Positions 34,051 through 45,212 of a stretch of 64,000 bases of DNA are shown piece after piece. Positions within the stretch are counted from its first letter, which is position 1. Every line of letters starts with the position of its first letter. The stretch lies in contig CP142460.1 in assembly GCA_038049695.1 (NCBI GenBank), positions 37,048,001 through 37,112,000 of the forward strand, in the 5' to 3' direction. The notes beneath the pieces were generated by a model. That model was not told the DNA's origin. It did not search any database and saw nothing but the letters and a program-made list of their open reading frames with translations. The stretch comes from Cinnamomum chago. Lineage: Eukaryota > Streptophyta > Magnoliopsida > Laurales > Lauraceae. The position numbers and the translations under genes are program-made.

Positions 34051-34742
34051 AGACCCTTTCCCTTCCATTCCCTTTTTCCAGCACAAGCATAAGCTAGGGT
34101 TTTCCCCTTTCTCTTCTTCTTCTTGTTTCTCCATCCTCAATCCACTCCCAAGCTTGCACCAATAGGAGATTAGAGACCATCATCTTCTTCATCTCCTTGA
34201 GAGCTCTCTCTTGATAGTCTTTTGGAGGAAACCTCCCATTCCAAGATCTTCTTTGAGCTTACTATTGCCATTAGAGAACCTTGCAACTTGGACCTTGGAT
34301 TTGAAGAACTTGTTAGAGCTTGATTTACTTGATTAGAAGACCCAAGGCAAGTGGATGATATGATCTTTTTAGAGTTTTCAATGTTTTGATGAGAACTGTG
34401 GTTGGTTTTATTAAATTTCATTCATGCGTATTTATTGTCTTGCTTTGAAATAAATGCTCATGAAGAGTCTTGTTAGTACATTTATGGTCATGGAGAAGTG
34501 TTGGTTCATAGCATTTAATCCCCCTTGTTTTGTCTCAAATATGTTTATTATGTGAAATGGTTTCCTTCTTTCTTTCCTTGTATTGAATGTGATATGGAGG
34601 GAGGAGAATGGGATGGATGTGGTGAAGGATTTGATATAGTTTGAAGGAAGTATTAAACTCCTCATTTGATGTATAAAAGTGGCTGAAAAGGGATTGTAAA
34701 AGGAGGAGATAGAGAAGAGTTGAACTGGTCCGGAATCAGTTC

Positions 34743-35002
34743 CTGGACAGTTCGCTCGAGCGACCATGACACTTCGCTCGAGCGACCTGTCCAGAAAAGG
34801 GTCCGGAGCATTCCAGTAGCTTGGTCGCTCGAGCGGACATCCCATAACTCATTCCAGAGAGTTGTTCGTTCGAACGCATTTAAATATTCGCTCGACCCAA
34901 TGTGTTCGCTCGAGCGACGTCAACTTCGCTCGAGCGAACCCACCCAGACAACCATTCCAGAGAGCCATTCGCTCGAGCGAACTCTCCAGTCCGCTCGAGC
35001 GA
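34743..35002. repeat. Hairpin array, CTCGAG core (B3)
   Basis: The 34743-34794 hairpin has 21-nt arms (CTGGACAG outer part, TCGCTCGAGCGA inner part) pairing with one mismatch across a 10-nt loop. More cores follow near 34828, 34910, 34931, 34973 and 34995, with GTTCGAAC and GCTCGACC decayed forms. Order and spacing match copy B2. Confidence 0.92.
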
Positions 35003-36495
35003 TGGGCCCCGTTGGGCAAGGCTATGTCTGGGACAATGATTAACTATTTCAACATTAGGACTATTCTTTGGGAACCTCTCTAGGTCAGGAGGATTTGTTA
35101 AGCATTGTATGAGGCCATTTGAGGAAGAAACCATATCACAAATATTTCAATTGAAGTTTTGAAAAATTCAAAGTGTATAAGGAGCCCGGAATGTCCCCAA
35201 ACTCAAAGAGTACCAAATCATCTTTAGATTGACATACGGGGTACCCTATCCACTTTAAACGAATTTCGAACCCGATACTTTACCGAAGTTCCAATTGTTT
35301 ATTGTACCTTATCGATCCCGAGATTTATACTACATGCCTTGTTTTCCCAAAAGCATTGATGTACATCTGAAATGGTTGCTTGACTTGAAGTGCATTGCAC
35401 CACATGAAATGATAGTGTGCCCTTGAGCACCCCCGTCTTGCCCGTGTATTTATTGTACTTGATTAATTGCATATGTCTCGATTATATTTGACCTATGAGT
35501 CGGCACCACTAAGCTTGGATAACCTTGTTGGTCTGATCGACCGACTTGGAGATCCCCCTCTTGTCCCGCCAGCTGCAGTTTGGATCCCGCTACCCAGTCA
35601 TTACCGTGGTCTTGTCCCGATGCCGCAGATTGCTACTGTGGTCCCCGATGCCCGGCTCGCTACCGTGGTCATGTATAGTATATGTATATGTATTTAAAAG
35701 ATCCGCTGTTTCTCTTCACCTCGAGTGACTGAGATCAGTGCCTAGTTATTGCTCTATCTCCTTAGTGATAGAGGACTTAGCTTCGTGTGGTTGCCATCTT
35801 GATTGTTTCCCGTTTCCTTGGTCACCTGACATGTTTTACATTGCATCCTTTTAATTGAATAAATGTTCTATCTCGTTCATAGAAATTGTTATCTAAACAG
35901 GTTTACATGTTTTGAAGGTAAATTCATTTATTATCATATTATCATTGTGTTTATCCATTTTGCCAAACCGTCGTGTTTGACCTACGCTTTGGTACTCAGG
36001 TCCCGTTGTTGGCTATCCCGAGGAGGAGTACGAGGAGGCGGTCGTAGAACCGCAACAATTAGTTGAGTGGCGTGCTGATGACGTCATGTAGACGTTAGTT
36101 TGCTATGAGAGACCTTATATTTTGGGAAACCATTTAACCATTCTTTGGATTGGTATTTTGTTATATTGGCCTTGTGGGCCTCTATTTTTGGGAAATGTAA
36201 TTAAATGATATTTGTATAAACTTTAATTTACTTTGGGTAACACGTTATAGATCATTGCTCACTCTGATACAATATTTCATACTTGATGTTATCTTCTTGA
36301 CCAAGGATGGTTTGACTATTTGAATTGCTACACGCTTCCGCACTTAAAAGAAATATTCATTTATGGTTGTGATATCCTCACCGCGGACACCTGTGGGAAA
36401 TTAAATAAATGTATGTTATTAATAGACCGATATGGATCATCTCATCTCATCATCCCGATCCTGGTCCCTCGGATTCCCGGTCCGGGGTCGCGACA

Positions 36496-36500
36496 GCCAT
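36496..36500. repeat. Target-site duplication GCCAT, right
   Basis: Pairs with 33534-33538. Confidence 0.95.
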
Positions 36501-37287
36501 GGTTCTAATCCGGTCCCACGGGTAGTGGCAACGGTTTCTGTCTGCTCTTGTTACTTCGGTAATAGGAGAATATAGCTAAATGTGGATTGCCAGTATTTTT
36601 ACTCAGTTTTGTTATATTCCTTTAAGTTACCAATGATTTGGAAATGGTTTCTCTTTTTCATAGATATCCATTGTTAGTCTTTCAAACATCTTATAAATGT
36701 TATGTTATTATTACTTCTCCTTTATTTGTTTATTTGCTTGTCAAACTGTCGTGTCTGATACTCTCTTGTTTGGTGCCAGATATCGACCACGCTCCCTTTG
36801 AGGCGGAGCGAGAGGAGGAAACGGGTGAGCCGGTTGGACGAGAGTGGCAGCCCAACGATGTCATCTAGACGTCGGGTTGGGTCATGAGTTCGAATCACTT
36901 CTTGGGAAAAGATGTTATTTTGGGAAACTTGATTGTAGCCTTTATTGGCTTTTATTTTGTTTATGATGGGATTGGAAAACTTAAACTTCTTTTGATGTTG
37001 TCACTTTAACTAATTTTGGGCTTGCTATGATATATTTCTCATTATGATGCACAGGTTTGATTGTCCATTTTATTTAATTGATTGGACTAAGTGTTTGCTA
37101 CATCGCTTCCGCACATCATTGAATATTGTGAATATGATTTATGATATCATAATGGATCGATTTTTGGATACTCACCGCGGAAACCTGTGCAAAACTAGTG
37201 CGAGGTGGGCGAAATTTTCTAACCCGTCGCGCCACGTCCCCCGGATTAAGGACTTGATTATCAGGGCCTCGGTCTGGGGGCGTGACA
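36501..37287 (+). repeat. Element C 5' LTR, 3' part
   Basis: It resumes the CCGGTCCCACGGGTAGTGG repeat and ends GGGGGCGTGACA at 37287. From about 36710 it is collinear with 52502-53069, a second copy of the same LTR. Confidence 0.85.
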
Positions 37288-37291
37288 GGCT

Positions 37292-37307
37292 TGGTATTAG
37301 AGTGAGA
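37292..37307 (+). other. Primer binding site of element C
   Basis: TGGTATTAGAGTGAGA begins 4 nt after the LTR end and resembles the initiator tRNA-Met site with one or two changes. Confidence 0.75.
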
Positions 37308-37450
37308 AATGTTTCAGGCAATTAAAAGAAACTAAAACATAGGGTCGTGGAGAGGATCCGTTAGAATGTCCGTTAGTTGGTATCGATTGGAATTTGGGGT
37401 GTGTTTTATTTATCATGTTTTGTTGTACTAACAAATGGTTTTGCAGCACT

Positions 37451-38700
37451 ATGTCTCGCCGCAGAGATACATCCAATGCAAACCCTTCAGGCAATGGAAT
37501 GGAGGGTCCAATGTCAAATCAGTTTCAACAGCTTATGCAAATGATGGTGGACCAACAGCAGAAAGCAAATGAAAACCAAGCAAGATAGCAAGAACAGATG
37601 GCCAAAAAGGATGAAGAACTAACTCAAGTTCAGAGGCAATTATTAGAAGTTTTGGGAAGGAGGTCAGACCCCGTGCAACCTCAAAATGCTGGACCTCAAA
37701 TTATCATCCAAAATAGGGAACTTGACCCTAATGTTTTATTTGAGAGGTTTCGAAAAAGAGGCCCGAAAGAATTCACAGGGGGAGAAGATCCTCTACAGGC
37801 TGATGATTGGCTTTCTCATATAGAAAACATCTTTGATCTCTTCAGATGTACATGCAGGTAGCAGGTCCATTTGGCAGCTTCTATGTTACAGGATTGGCAG
37901 ACATTTGGTGGAAGACGATTAAGGATGGCTATCAACACATTGAGAATGATATTGCTTGGACCACCTTCAAGCAACAATTCAGTGAGAAGTAGGTACCTCC
38001 TCACATCCAGAGGCAAAAGGCAGTTGAGTTTCAGCTACTCAAGCAGGAAGACACGACAGTCCTTGAATATCTTACAAAATTCGAGAGATTGTCCCGGTAC
38101 GCACCAGAGCTCGTGGACACAAAGCAGAAGAAGATTACTAAGTTCTTAGAGGGACTAAACCCTATCATTCTTAGGGATGCTTCCGGTGTTGTACCTCCTG
38201 CTACCTTCCAAGAGGCCATCAAGAGAGCATATAAGTTTGAGGACATCAATAACCAGATCATCAAGGATGCACAGAGGAAGAGACAACAGCATGGTCAGAA
38301 ATCTAACCAGGGCAAGAGGCCAAGACATCAGCAGCAGCAGAATAATCAGAGACAAGGTGGGTGTGAACATTGTGGAAAGAATCACCCTTCTCAACAATGC
38401 TACAGAGTCACTGGTGATCAATGCTATAGGTGTGGTAGCACAGATCACCAGATGAGGGATTGCCCAAATAATAGGAACCAAGGCAATAGGGCTCCACAAC
38501 AGCCCAGGCAAGCACCCCAACAGAATCAACAAGTGGTCTAGAACCAACTAAAGCAGCCACAACAACAGAACTAGCAGCATCAACCTCGTCAACAACCCCA
38601 GAATCAAAATGCCCGTCCTCAGCAACAACCTAGGAATGCACCTCAAGGAAGACCGAATCAAAATCGGAACAAACCACATAATCAAGGTTGTTTAAATCAC
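37451..38700 (+). pseudogene. Element C gag
   Basis: It starts at the ATG at 37451 (MSRRRDTSNANPS). A coiled, Q-rich N-terminus is followed by the capsid-type block LFERFRKRGPKEFTGGEDP and DDWLSHIENIF. After a frameshift near 37890 come LADIWWKTI and YLTKFERLSRYAPELVDTKQKK, then two zinc knuckles (CEHCGKNHPSQQC and CYRCGSTDHQMRDC, about 38370-38465) and a Q/N-rich linker. TAG stops are at 37586, 37859, about 37990, about 38539 and about 38572. The protein is clearly related to the family B gag at 54136-55302. Confidence 0.87.
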
Positions 38701-39290
38701 CTTAATCAAATGGATGCGGATGCAGCAGGAAACGTTGTTGAAGGTACACTCTTTGTCTATGGAGTAGAAGCTAAGATATTGTTTGATCCTGGATCCACCC
38801 ATTCTTTCTTGTCTCCTATGTTTGCTAAATTGATTAATGTGCCTGTTAGCGAACTAGACTTTATTCTAACTATCACAACACCAATAGGGAAACAAGTTGT
38901 TTGTAGTACTTATCACCCTAGTGCACAGTTAAGATAGGAGATGTTACTTTTCCAGCAAACCTCATTCTGTTGGACATGCATGACTTCGATGTTATATTAG
39001 GGATGGATTGGTTAGCAGGTCACCATGCCACTATGGATTGTTTTAACAAAATGATATCTCTCTCATTGGATGGAATGCACTCCGGAGTAAAGTTTCAGGG
39101 AGAGAAAAAGATATCACGGGCTAGTTTTATATCATCTTTGTTAGCAGCCAAACTATTAAGAAGTGGATGGGAGGGATTCATAGCGTTTATCACGGAGGAT
39201 AAACAATCCCAAGGGATGGAGGAAATCCCCGTTGTATGTGAATTTCCAGATGTATTTTCGGAAGAAATTCTAGGTTTGTCACTTGTTAGG
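38701..39290 (+). pseudogene. Element C protease and start of the RT linker
   Basis: VEGTLFVYGVEAKILFDPGS contains the catalytic DPGSTHS loop. A one-base deletion near 38930 shifts frame, and the protein resumes as MHDFDVILGMDWLAG. It continues through the linker (LLAAKLLRSGWEGFIAFITED, EFPDVFSEEILGLSLVR). At 39290 the element C sequence stops, just before where its RT fingers should begin, and Tat RT sequence continues in the same frame. Confidence 0.85.
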
Positions 39291-42176
39291 TTTGAGCAAA
39301 TGACATTCATGGATGGTTTCTCTGGCTACAATCAGATAAAGATGCATCCTGAAGATGAAAAACACACAGCATTTCGGACCCCGTTTGGCGTGTATTGCTA
39401 CACTGTCATGCCATTCGGTCTGAAGAATGCCGGCGCTACATATCAGAGGGCTATGATGAAGATATTCCAAGATATGCAGCACAAGACGGTCGAATGTTAT
39501 GTCGATGACCTCGCCGTCAAAAGCAAAAGAAAAGAAGACCATCTCAAAGATCTTCGAGAAGTCTTCCTCCGACTTCGCAAACACAAACTGCGAATGAATC
39601 CCCTCAAATGCTTCTTCGGTGTTTCATCGGGTAAGTTTCTCGGATTCATAGTACGGAAAGCTGGCATAGAGCTTGACCCCACCAAAGTCAAGGCTATCCT
39701 AGAAATGCCATCTCCAAGAACCCTAAGACAATTAAAAGGGCTCCAAGGAAGATTGGCATACATTCGACAGTTCATCTCCAACCTATCAGGGAAGTGTCGT
39801 CCATTCTCTCGGTTAATGAAGAAAGGTGTTCATTTTGTCTGGGATGCTGAATGTGAAGCCGCGTTCCAGGACATCAAGTCATACCTGACTAAACCTCCAG
39901 TGTTGGCTGCCCCCACAACTGGAAAACCATTCCTCTTGTACACAAGAGCCTTTGACTGTTCTTTAGGCGCTCTACTCGCACAAAAGAATGACGAGGGAAA
40001 AGAAACTGCTCTATATTACCTTAGCCGCATGTTGGTAGGTGCAGAGCATCGCTACTCTCCAGTCGAAAAAGAATGCTTGGCAGTGATGTTCGTCGTACAA
40101 AAACTGCGTCACTACCTGCTATCCAACACAGTGTACCTGATTTCGAGGATCAACCTCCTAAAGGTCCTTGTCACAAAAGCAGGTTCTCTCAATGCCCGAC
40201 TGGCAAAATGGTCCATCCTCTTGTCACAATTTGACATTAGGTATGTACCAAAAAAATCAATCAAAGGCCAAGCTCTAGCAGACTTCCTCACGGAGCATCC
40301 ATTGCCTAAAGATTCTCCACTCAGGGATGACCTCCCAGACGAATCGGTCTACAGTGTGGAGACTTCCTTATCAAATGCTTCCTGCCACATGTACTTCGAT
40401 GGCGCAACCAGGACAAATGAAAAGGAAAATCAAATATCGGGAATTGGCATTCTCTTTGTTAGTCCCGACAAATACATGATTCCACACGCATTCTCACTAC
40501 TGGAACCATGTTCAAATAATGCAGCTGAGTACCAAGCCCTCATCGTAGGATTGGAGCTCGCCCTTGAATCCGGCATCACTACGCTAGAAGCTTTTGGAGA
40601 CTCTCAACTGATCGTCAACCAGATGAATCAGAAATTTGAAGTCAGAAAGCCCGATCTGTTGCCTTACTACAACAAGGCACAATCGCTTCGACAAAAGTTC
40701 GACATCTGTCACATCACCCACATCCTCAGAGGTGAAAACATTCTTGCAGATGCCCTGGCTGGACTTGTTGCGTCTATGGCAATCCAAGAAGGGGAAAACA
40801 TGCAAGTTACAGTGTGTCAAAAGTGGATTCTCCCTCCTCTCAACACACATCAAGCAGTTGCTGAATGCCACCAAGTGGTTGGAAGTCGGATCTCCGTCCT
40901 TAAACCTCTGATCAGCGACTGGAGAGATCCGTTCATTGATTACATAATGTTCGGAATCCTACCTGAAGATCCAAAAGAACGGGTAAGCATCCAAAGACGA
41001 GCCCCAAACTTTCATTTGGATATTCCTTCAAAAATGCTTTATAGGAAATCCTACAATGGAGTACTTCTACACTGCTTGTCACAATAAGAGGCTGAGGAAA
41101 CACTCAAAGAAGTACATGCTGGTCTTTGTGGAGCCCATCAGGCTGGGCCTAAGCTCTACGATCAGATAAAAAGGTTAGCTTATTATTGGCCTACCATGGT
41201 GGCTGATGCAATGCAATTTGCTAAGCGCTGCCAACAATGCCAAGTTCATGGAGATTATGTCCACATGCCTCCGGAATGGCTACATCCTACAGCAATCTCA
41301 TGGCCTTTTGAAGCCTGGGGTATGGACATCATAGGTCCTATCTCCCCTCCATCAAGCAAAGGTCATCGCTTCATCTTCGCCGCTACGGATTATTTCTCCA
41401 AGTGGTCAGAAGCATTCTCGCTTAGTGAAATGAAGACCTCATCAGTCCTTCAGTTCTTGCGCACCAACATCATTTGTCGCTTCGGCATACCTAAAAGATT
41501 CGTCCATGATAACGGACCACAGTTCCGCAATCACCGATTCTACAGGTTCTGCGACAAATACAAAATCCAAAGTTGTCCTTCAACTCCGTACAATCCTGCA
41601 GCGAATGGACTAGCAGAGGCTTTCAACAAAATGCTCTGCAAAATCCTCAAGAAAATGGTCTCTAGTCACAAAAGAGATTGGAGCGACAAACTGCCTGAAG
41701 CTTTGTGGGCCTATCGAACTACCGTTCGAGGACCAACCCATAGCACACCATTCTCCTTGGTCTATGGATGTGAAGCTGTTGTCCCTTTGGAAGTTCAAAT
41801 TCCTTCTTTAAGGGTATCTCTGCAAAATGACATGACGCAAGAAAGTAATGTCAAATTGAGACTCCAAGAGCTGGATAACCTCGATGAGAGACGGCTCGAA
41901 GCTCTGCAAAGCATTGAACTCTACCAAGCACGCATGGCAGGATCTTTTGACAAGAAGGTCAGCCAACGTGCCTACAAAAAGGGAGATTTGGTTCTTACAG
42001 TAAAAAGACCAATGGTTTTTGCCAACAAATCCAAAGGCAAATTTGAACCAAAATGGGAGGGACCTTTCGCCATCGACAAAGTCTTCTCCAACGGCGCATA
42101 CGCTCTTCTAAACATGGAGGGTGACAGATGTATGCTGCCCATCAACGAAAAGTTCTTGAAGCGGTATTACCCTTGA
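39291..42176 (+). pseudogene. Tat-lineage pol: RT (partial), RNase H, second RNase H, integrase
   Basis: The sequence enters RT at FEQMTFMDGFSGYNQIKM (first catalytic Asp), then YVDDLAVKS (about 39498), LGFIVRKAGIELDP, and RNase H (LLYTRAFDCSLGALLAQ to HYLL). The additional archaeal-type RNase H typical of Tat elements follows (MYFDGATRTNE, NNAAEYQALIVGLELA, FGDSQLIVNQM, ENILADALAGLV; about 40385-40770). Integrase has an HHCC region (EVHAGLCGAHQAGPKLY ... CQQCQ) and DDE residues in MDIIGPI, HDNGPQF and GLAEAFNK, with a C-terminal GPF region. Only one stop (TAA, 41085) interrupts 2.9 kb, so this is the youngest-looking pol in the window. The RT N-terminal fingers are absent because of the fusion to element C. 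Confidence 0.93.
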
Positions 42177-42945
42177 AGGCTTCTTCCATCGGGTCAAAGC
42201 GACGCTTGCACAGCCAAAGCCTATTCCTAGGTATCTGCTCGTCAAACCCACTCCTTTTGGAATTTTCATCCTCTTGTTGAAAATTCTAAAAAAAAACCCT
42301 CAAAACAATGTTTCTTTCATCGTTTCATTGTTAAAAAAAAAGCAAATCCAAAAATCCAAGTTTAGGAGCCTCTTCCCAAACTTGACCAAAATTTTCGATC
42401 CTTGAACCCAAAATTCATGGTTTGAAACAAAATCAGGACCTAGGGATTTCAGCCCTAGTCCACCCCGGCTTTTACCACCAAAATGGTTTTGAGTCAAAAT
42501 TTACGACCCTCATGTCTCTAAACAAAAAATGGTTTTTCAAAAACCGCAGGGAAGCGACGTTCAGTCGATACTTGCAAAACCCAAAATCGGAAGGATGCGA
42601 CACCCATTCGATACTTCCAAAACCCCAAAATTTCAAAAATCGTGGAGACGCAACGTTCCAGTTGATATCCACAACCCAAATTTCAAAACAAACAAAAAAC
42701 AAAACAAAGGTTCGAAAAAACCTCAAAATTCAAAAATCGTGGGGAAGCGACATTCCATCGATACCCACAAAACAAAATTTTTGAAGAAAAAAAGCAGGGA
42801 AGCGACGCTTAGTCGATACTTGCACCCAAATCCGCGGGGAGGCGACATTCCATTGATACTCGTAACCGAATGAGCAAGGAGGCGACATTCCATCGATACT
42901 TGCAATACCATTCAGCAGGGAGGTGACTTTTAGTCGATACTTGCA
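42177..42945. repeat. Tat 3' region with GCGAC..CGATACTTGCA repeats
   Basis: After the integrase stop, a unit around GGGAAGCGACGTTCAGTCGA followed by TACTTGCA recurs at about 42548, 42595, 42650, 42737, 42796, 42843, 42884 and 42920, spaced about 40-85 bp. Open frames here translate the repeat and are not genes. Tandem repeats after pol are usual for the Tat lineage. Confidence 0.75.
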
Positions 42946-43650
42946 TTTTTGAAAACCAAAAACCTGGCTTTCACGCCAAAAAACCCGGCTTCCACGCCAA
43001 AAATCCGGCTTTTACGCCAAAAAACGAAAAACCTGGCTTTCACGCCAAAAACTCGGCTTTTATGCCAGAAATCAAAATTCGGCTTCCATGCCAACAAAAC
43101 AAAACTCGGTTTTCAAAAAAAAAATCTGGCTTTCATGCCAAAAACAAAAAATCTGGCTTCCATGCCAAAAAGAAATTTCGGCTTTCATGCCAAAAACAAA
43201 ATCTGGTTCTTACACCAAAAAAAAAACCGGCTCTCATGCCACAAACCAAATCTTGGCTCTCATGCCACAAAAAATCTTTGGCTCCCATGCCATCCCAAAA
43301 TTTGGCTTTCACGCCACCAAAATCGGCTTTCATGCCACCTCAAAATTTCAGCTTCCACGCCATCCAAAATTTTGGCTCTCATGCCATAAACCCAAATTTC
43401 GGCTTTCATGCCATCTCAAAATTCGGCTTTCATGCCATCTCAAAAAAAATTTTTTTGGCTCTCATGCCATCCCAAAATTTGGCTTTCACGCCACTAAAAT
43501 CGGCTTTTATGCCACCTCAAAATTTCGGCTTCCTCGCCATCCAAAATTTTGGTTTTCATGCCATAAACCCAAATTTCGGCTTTCAAACCACACAAAAAAA
43601 AAAGAAAAACCTGCCTTTTGCCGCAAAATCTGGCTTTCATGCCAAAACAA
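42946..43650. repeat. Tandem array of about 23-bp CGGCTTTCATGCCA units
   Basis: Roughly thirty units of the type AAAATCGGCTTTCATGCCA run from about 42963 to 43645. A stable GGCTTTCATGCC core is separated by A-rich variable linkers. The spacing is irregular and units drift (GGCTTCCACGCC, GGCTCTCATGCC). Long open frames in all three forward phases simply reflect the lack of stops in the unit. Confidence 0.88.
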
Positions 43651-44794
43651 CCCTTTTGACAAAAGATTCTCACAAAATGACAACCTTTTGATCAAAATTC
43701 TCAAATAAACATTCTCATCCAACCTTTGCTTATTTTCATCAAAAAGAATTTAACTAAAAGGTACACAGAGTACCAAAAAAATGTTTTACATAGAGGTACC
43801 AAAAACAAAGGGAAGAGAGAAAAGAAGAAAAGAGTTTGTTATAAATCAAGAGCTTAGTCTAGCATGGTCTTCAACCAAAGATCCAGCTCCTCAAGCAGAC
43901 TCTTGGCCTTAGCCTCTAAAGCTTCCAGGCCACGCTTCTTCAAGATCTTGCCATAAAATACGGCAGAACGCCGTGACCCATCTTCGGCACGAGGAAGCTC
44001 TTCCCAGAGAATTTGCCACTGCTCATACTCCTGAGTCTTTCTCTGGAGGCTGCTACCGGCTTCTTCAACTTGGCGAATCAGAGTTCCCTCTTTAGCATGG
44101 GCTTCTACAATGGCAGTCCATTTGGCAGCACTTTGTTCTTGCAATTACTCAAGGCGCTGCCTAGCTTCTGTGACCTCCCTATCAAGACGGCGCAGGTCCT
44201 GTGTTAGCTCGATGATAGCCAACTCGGTAACGTTCCTCTCCCGAACGAATTGCTTCCGAGCCCGTGAGATCTCATCCATTTCAGATTTGATCTTACCGGA
44301 TGGCTGCAAAAACATCTCATTGAAGAAGTCACCGCTTGGGAAATTCTTGGTCTCAGTCCATTTGTTGCCTAAAGCAATGACTTCATCAACAAAGGCCTTG
44401 GCACTTGCAATGTCCAGACCGACCTCTGCACTGTTAGCAAGGATATCCTGTACATGCTTGACCATGCCAAAACCAGCTTCCAAATGGCCAGAAGAGAGAG
44501 TTTCAACCCATGAGCTCAGTACACTCTTCAACACCTTCTTTGCATATTGAAGGGATGATCCTGATGGAGATTCATCACGCTCTGTTGGCTGACTGCCCAT
44601 GTCAGGCCGTGGTGGAGAAGAAATCAAAAGGCTCTTTCCAATCGGAGCCACTGAAGAAGCAATATCACCACAAAGTCCCGCCTCTGCCGTGACGGGACTG
44701 GTAGAAGAAGCCCCTACTTCTGGATCGGCTGCTGGCATCTCCTGCTCTGGCCCTGAGGAAGACGAAGGAACTTCTCCTGTTGCTTCACAACCTG

Positions 44795-44874
44795 CTGGAA
44801 AAAACACAAGAAAAGGTATGAATATGATCTTGTCAAAAAAAAAATTCAATGTCAAGATTATCACTATGAAATAC
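44795..44874 (-). other. Intron 3 of the antisense gene
   Basis: The minus-strand donor is GTATTTC at 44874 and the acceptor TTCCAG ends at 44795. Phase 1 is kept on both sides (...MEE-A-GCEATGE). Confidence 0.75.
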
Positions 44875-45129
44875 CTTCTTCCATGATGGGTGGAGTACTT
44901 TCTGTCTCCATTTGCTCATCTGAGGCATCGTCAAAAGCCATATCCATAGATGGCTCGAAGTCGGAACCCTCTGGCAAGTCAGCTGACAAAAAAAAAAAAA
45001 AATTCATCCTAATACCAGGTGGAGATTCTGGGTCCTCCCCAGAGTCCCTCAACTCTTCTTCAGATGCCGCAACTGGATCCATCACCCCTTCATCGACAGG
45101 AACCTCGGGCATCACCAAGTTTTCATCTT

Positions 45130-45212
45130 CTGCAAAAGAAAGAAAACAGCAGGTCAAAAAAAATCTCTTATAAAAAAAAGGAAGCGGAAATGGAAAAGAA
45201 GGAGAATCATAC
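45130..45212 (-). other. Intron 2 of the antisense gene
   Basis: The minus-strand donor is GTATGATT at 45212 and the acceptor TTTTGCAG ends at 45130. Phase 1 is kept (...TADD-E-DENLVMPE). Confidence 0.78.

Larger units (their letters stand above)
33539..36495 (+). mobile_element. Family B solo LTR (copy B3, plus orientation)
   Basis: The interval of 2957 bp starts TGTAAGACCCC and ends GGGGTCGCGACA, with perfect GCCAT duplications on both sides. It has no internal region, so it is a solo LTR. It carries a TATA box (34044-34050), a pyrimidine-rich stretch after it and the CTCGAG hairpin array about 0.7 kb downstream. This is the best-preserved family B reference in the window. Confidence 0.96.

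Noticed and set aside
42946-43650. Possible CRISPR-like array (short repeats with variable spacers)
   Set aside because: Plant retrotransposon context; repeats drift, spacers are A-rich degenerate copies of each other, and no cas genes are present.
42949-43708. Overlapping 146-209-codon ORFs in three frames
   Set aside because: They translate the 23-bp repeat (GFHAK/LSCQK-type residues recur) and exist only because the unit lacks stops.
44983-45015. 33-bp GT...CAG segment in exon 3 of the antisense Tat gene as an intron
   Set aside because: Too short for a plant intron and in frame without stops, so it is probably coding or a T-run insertion.
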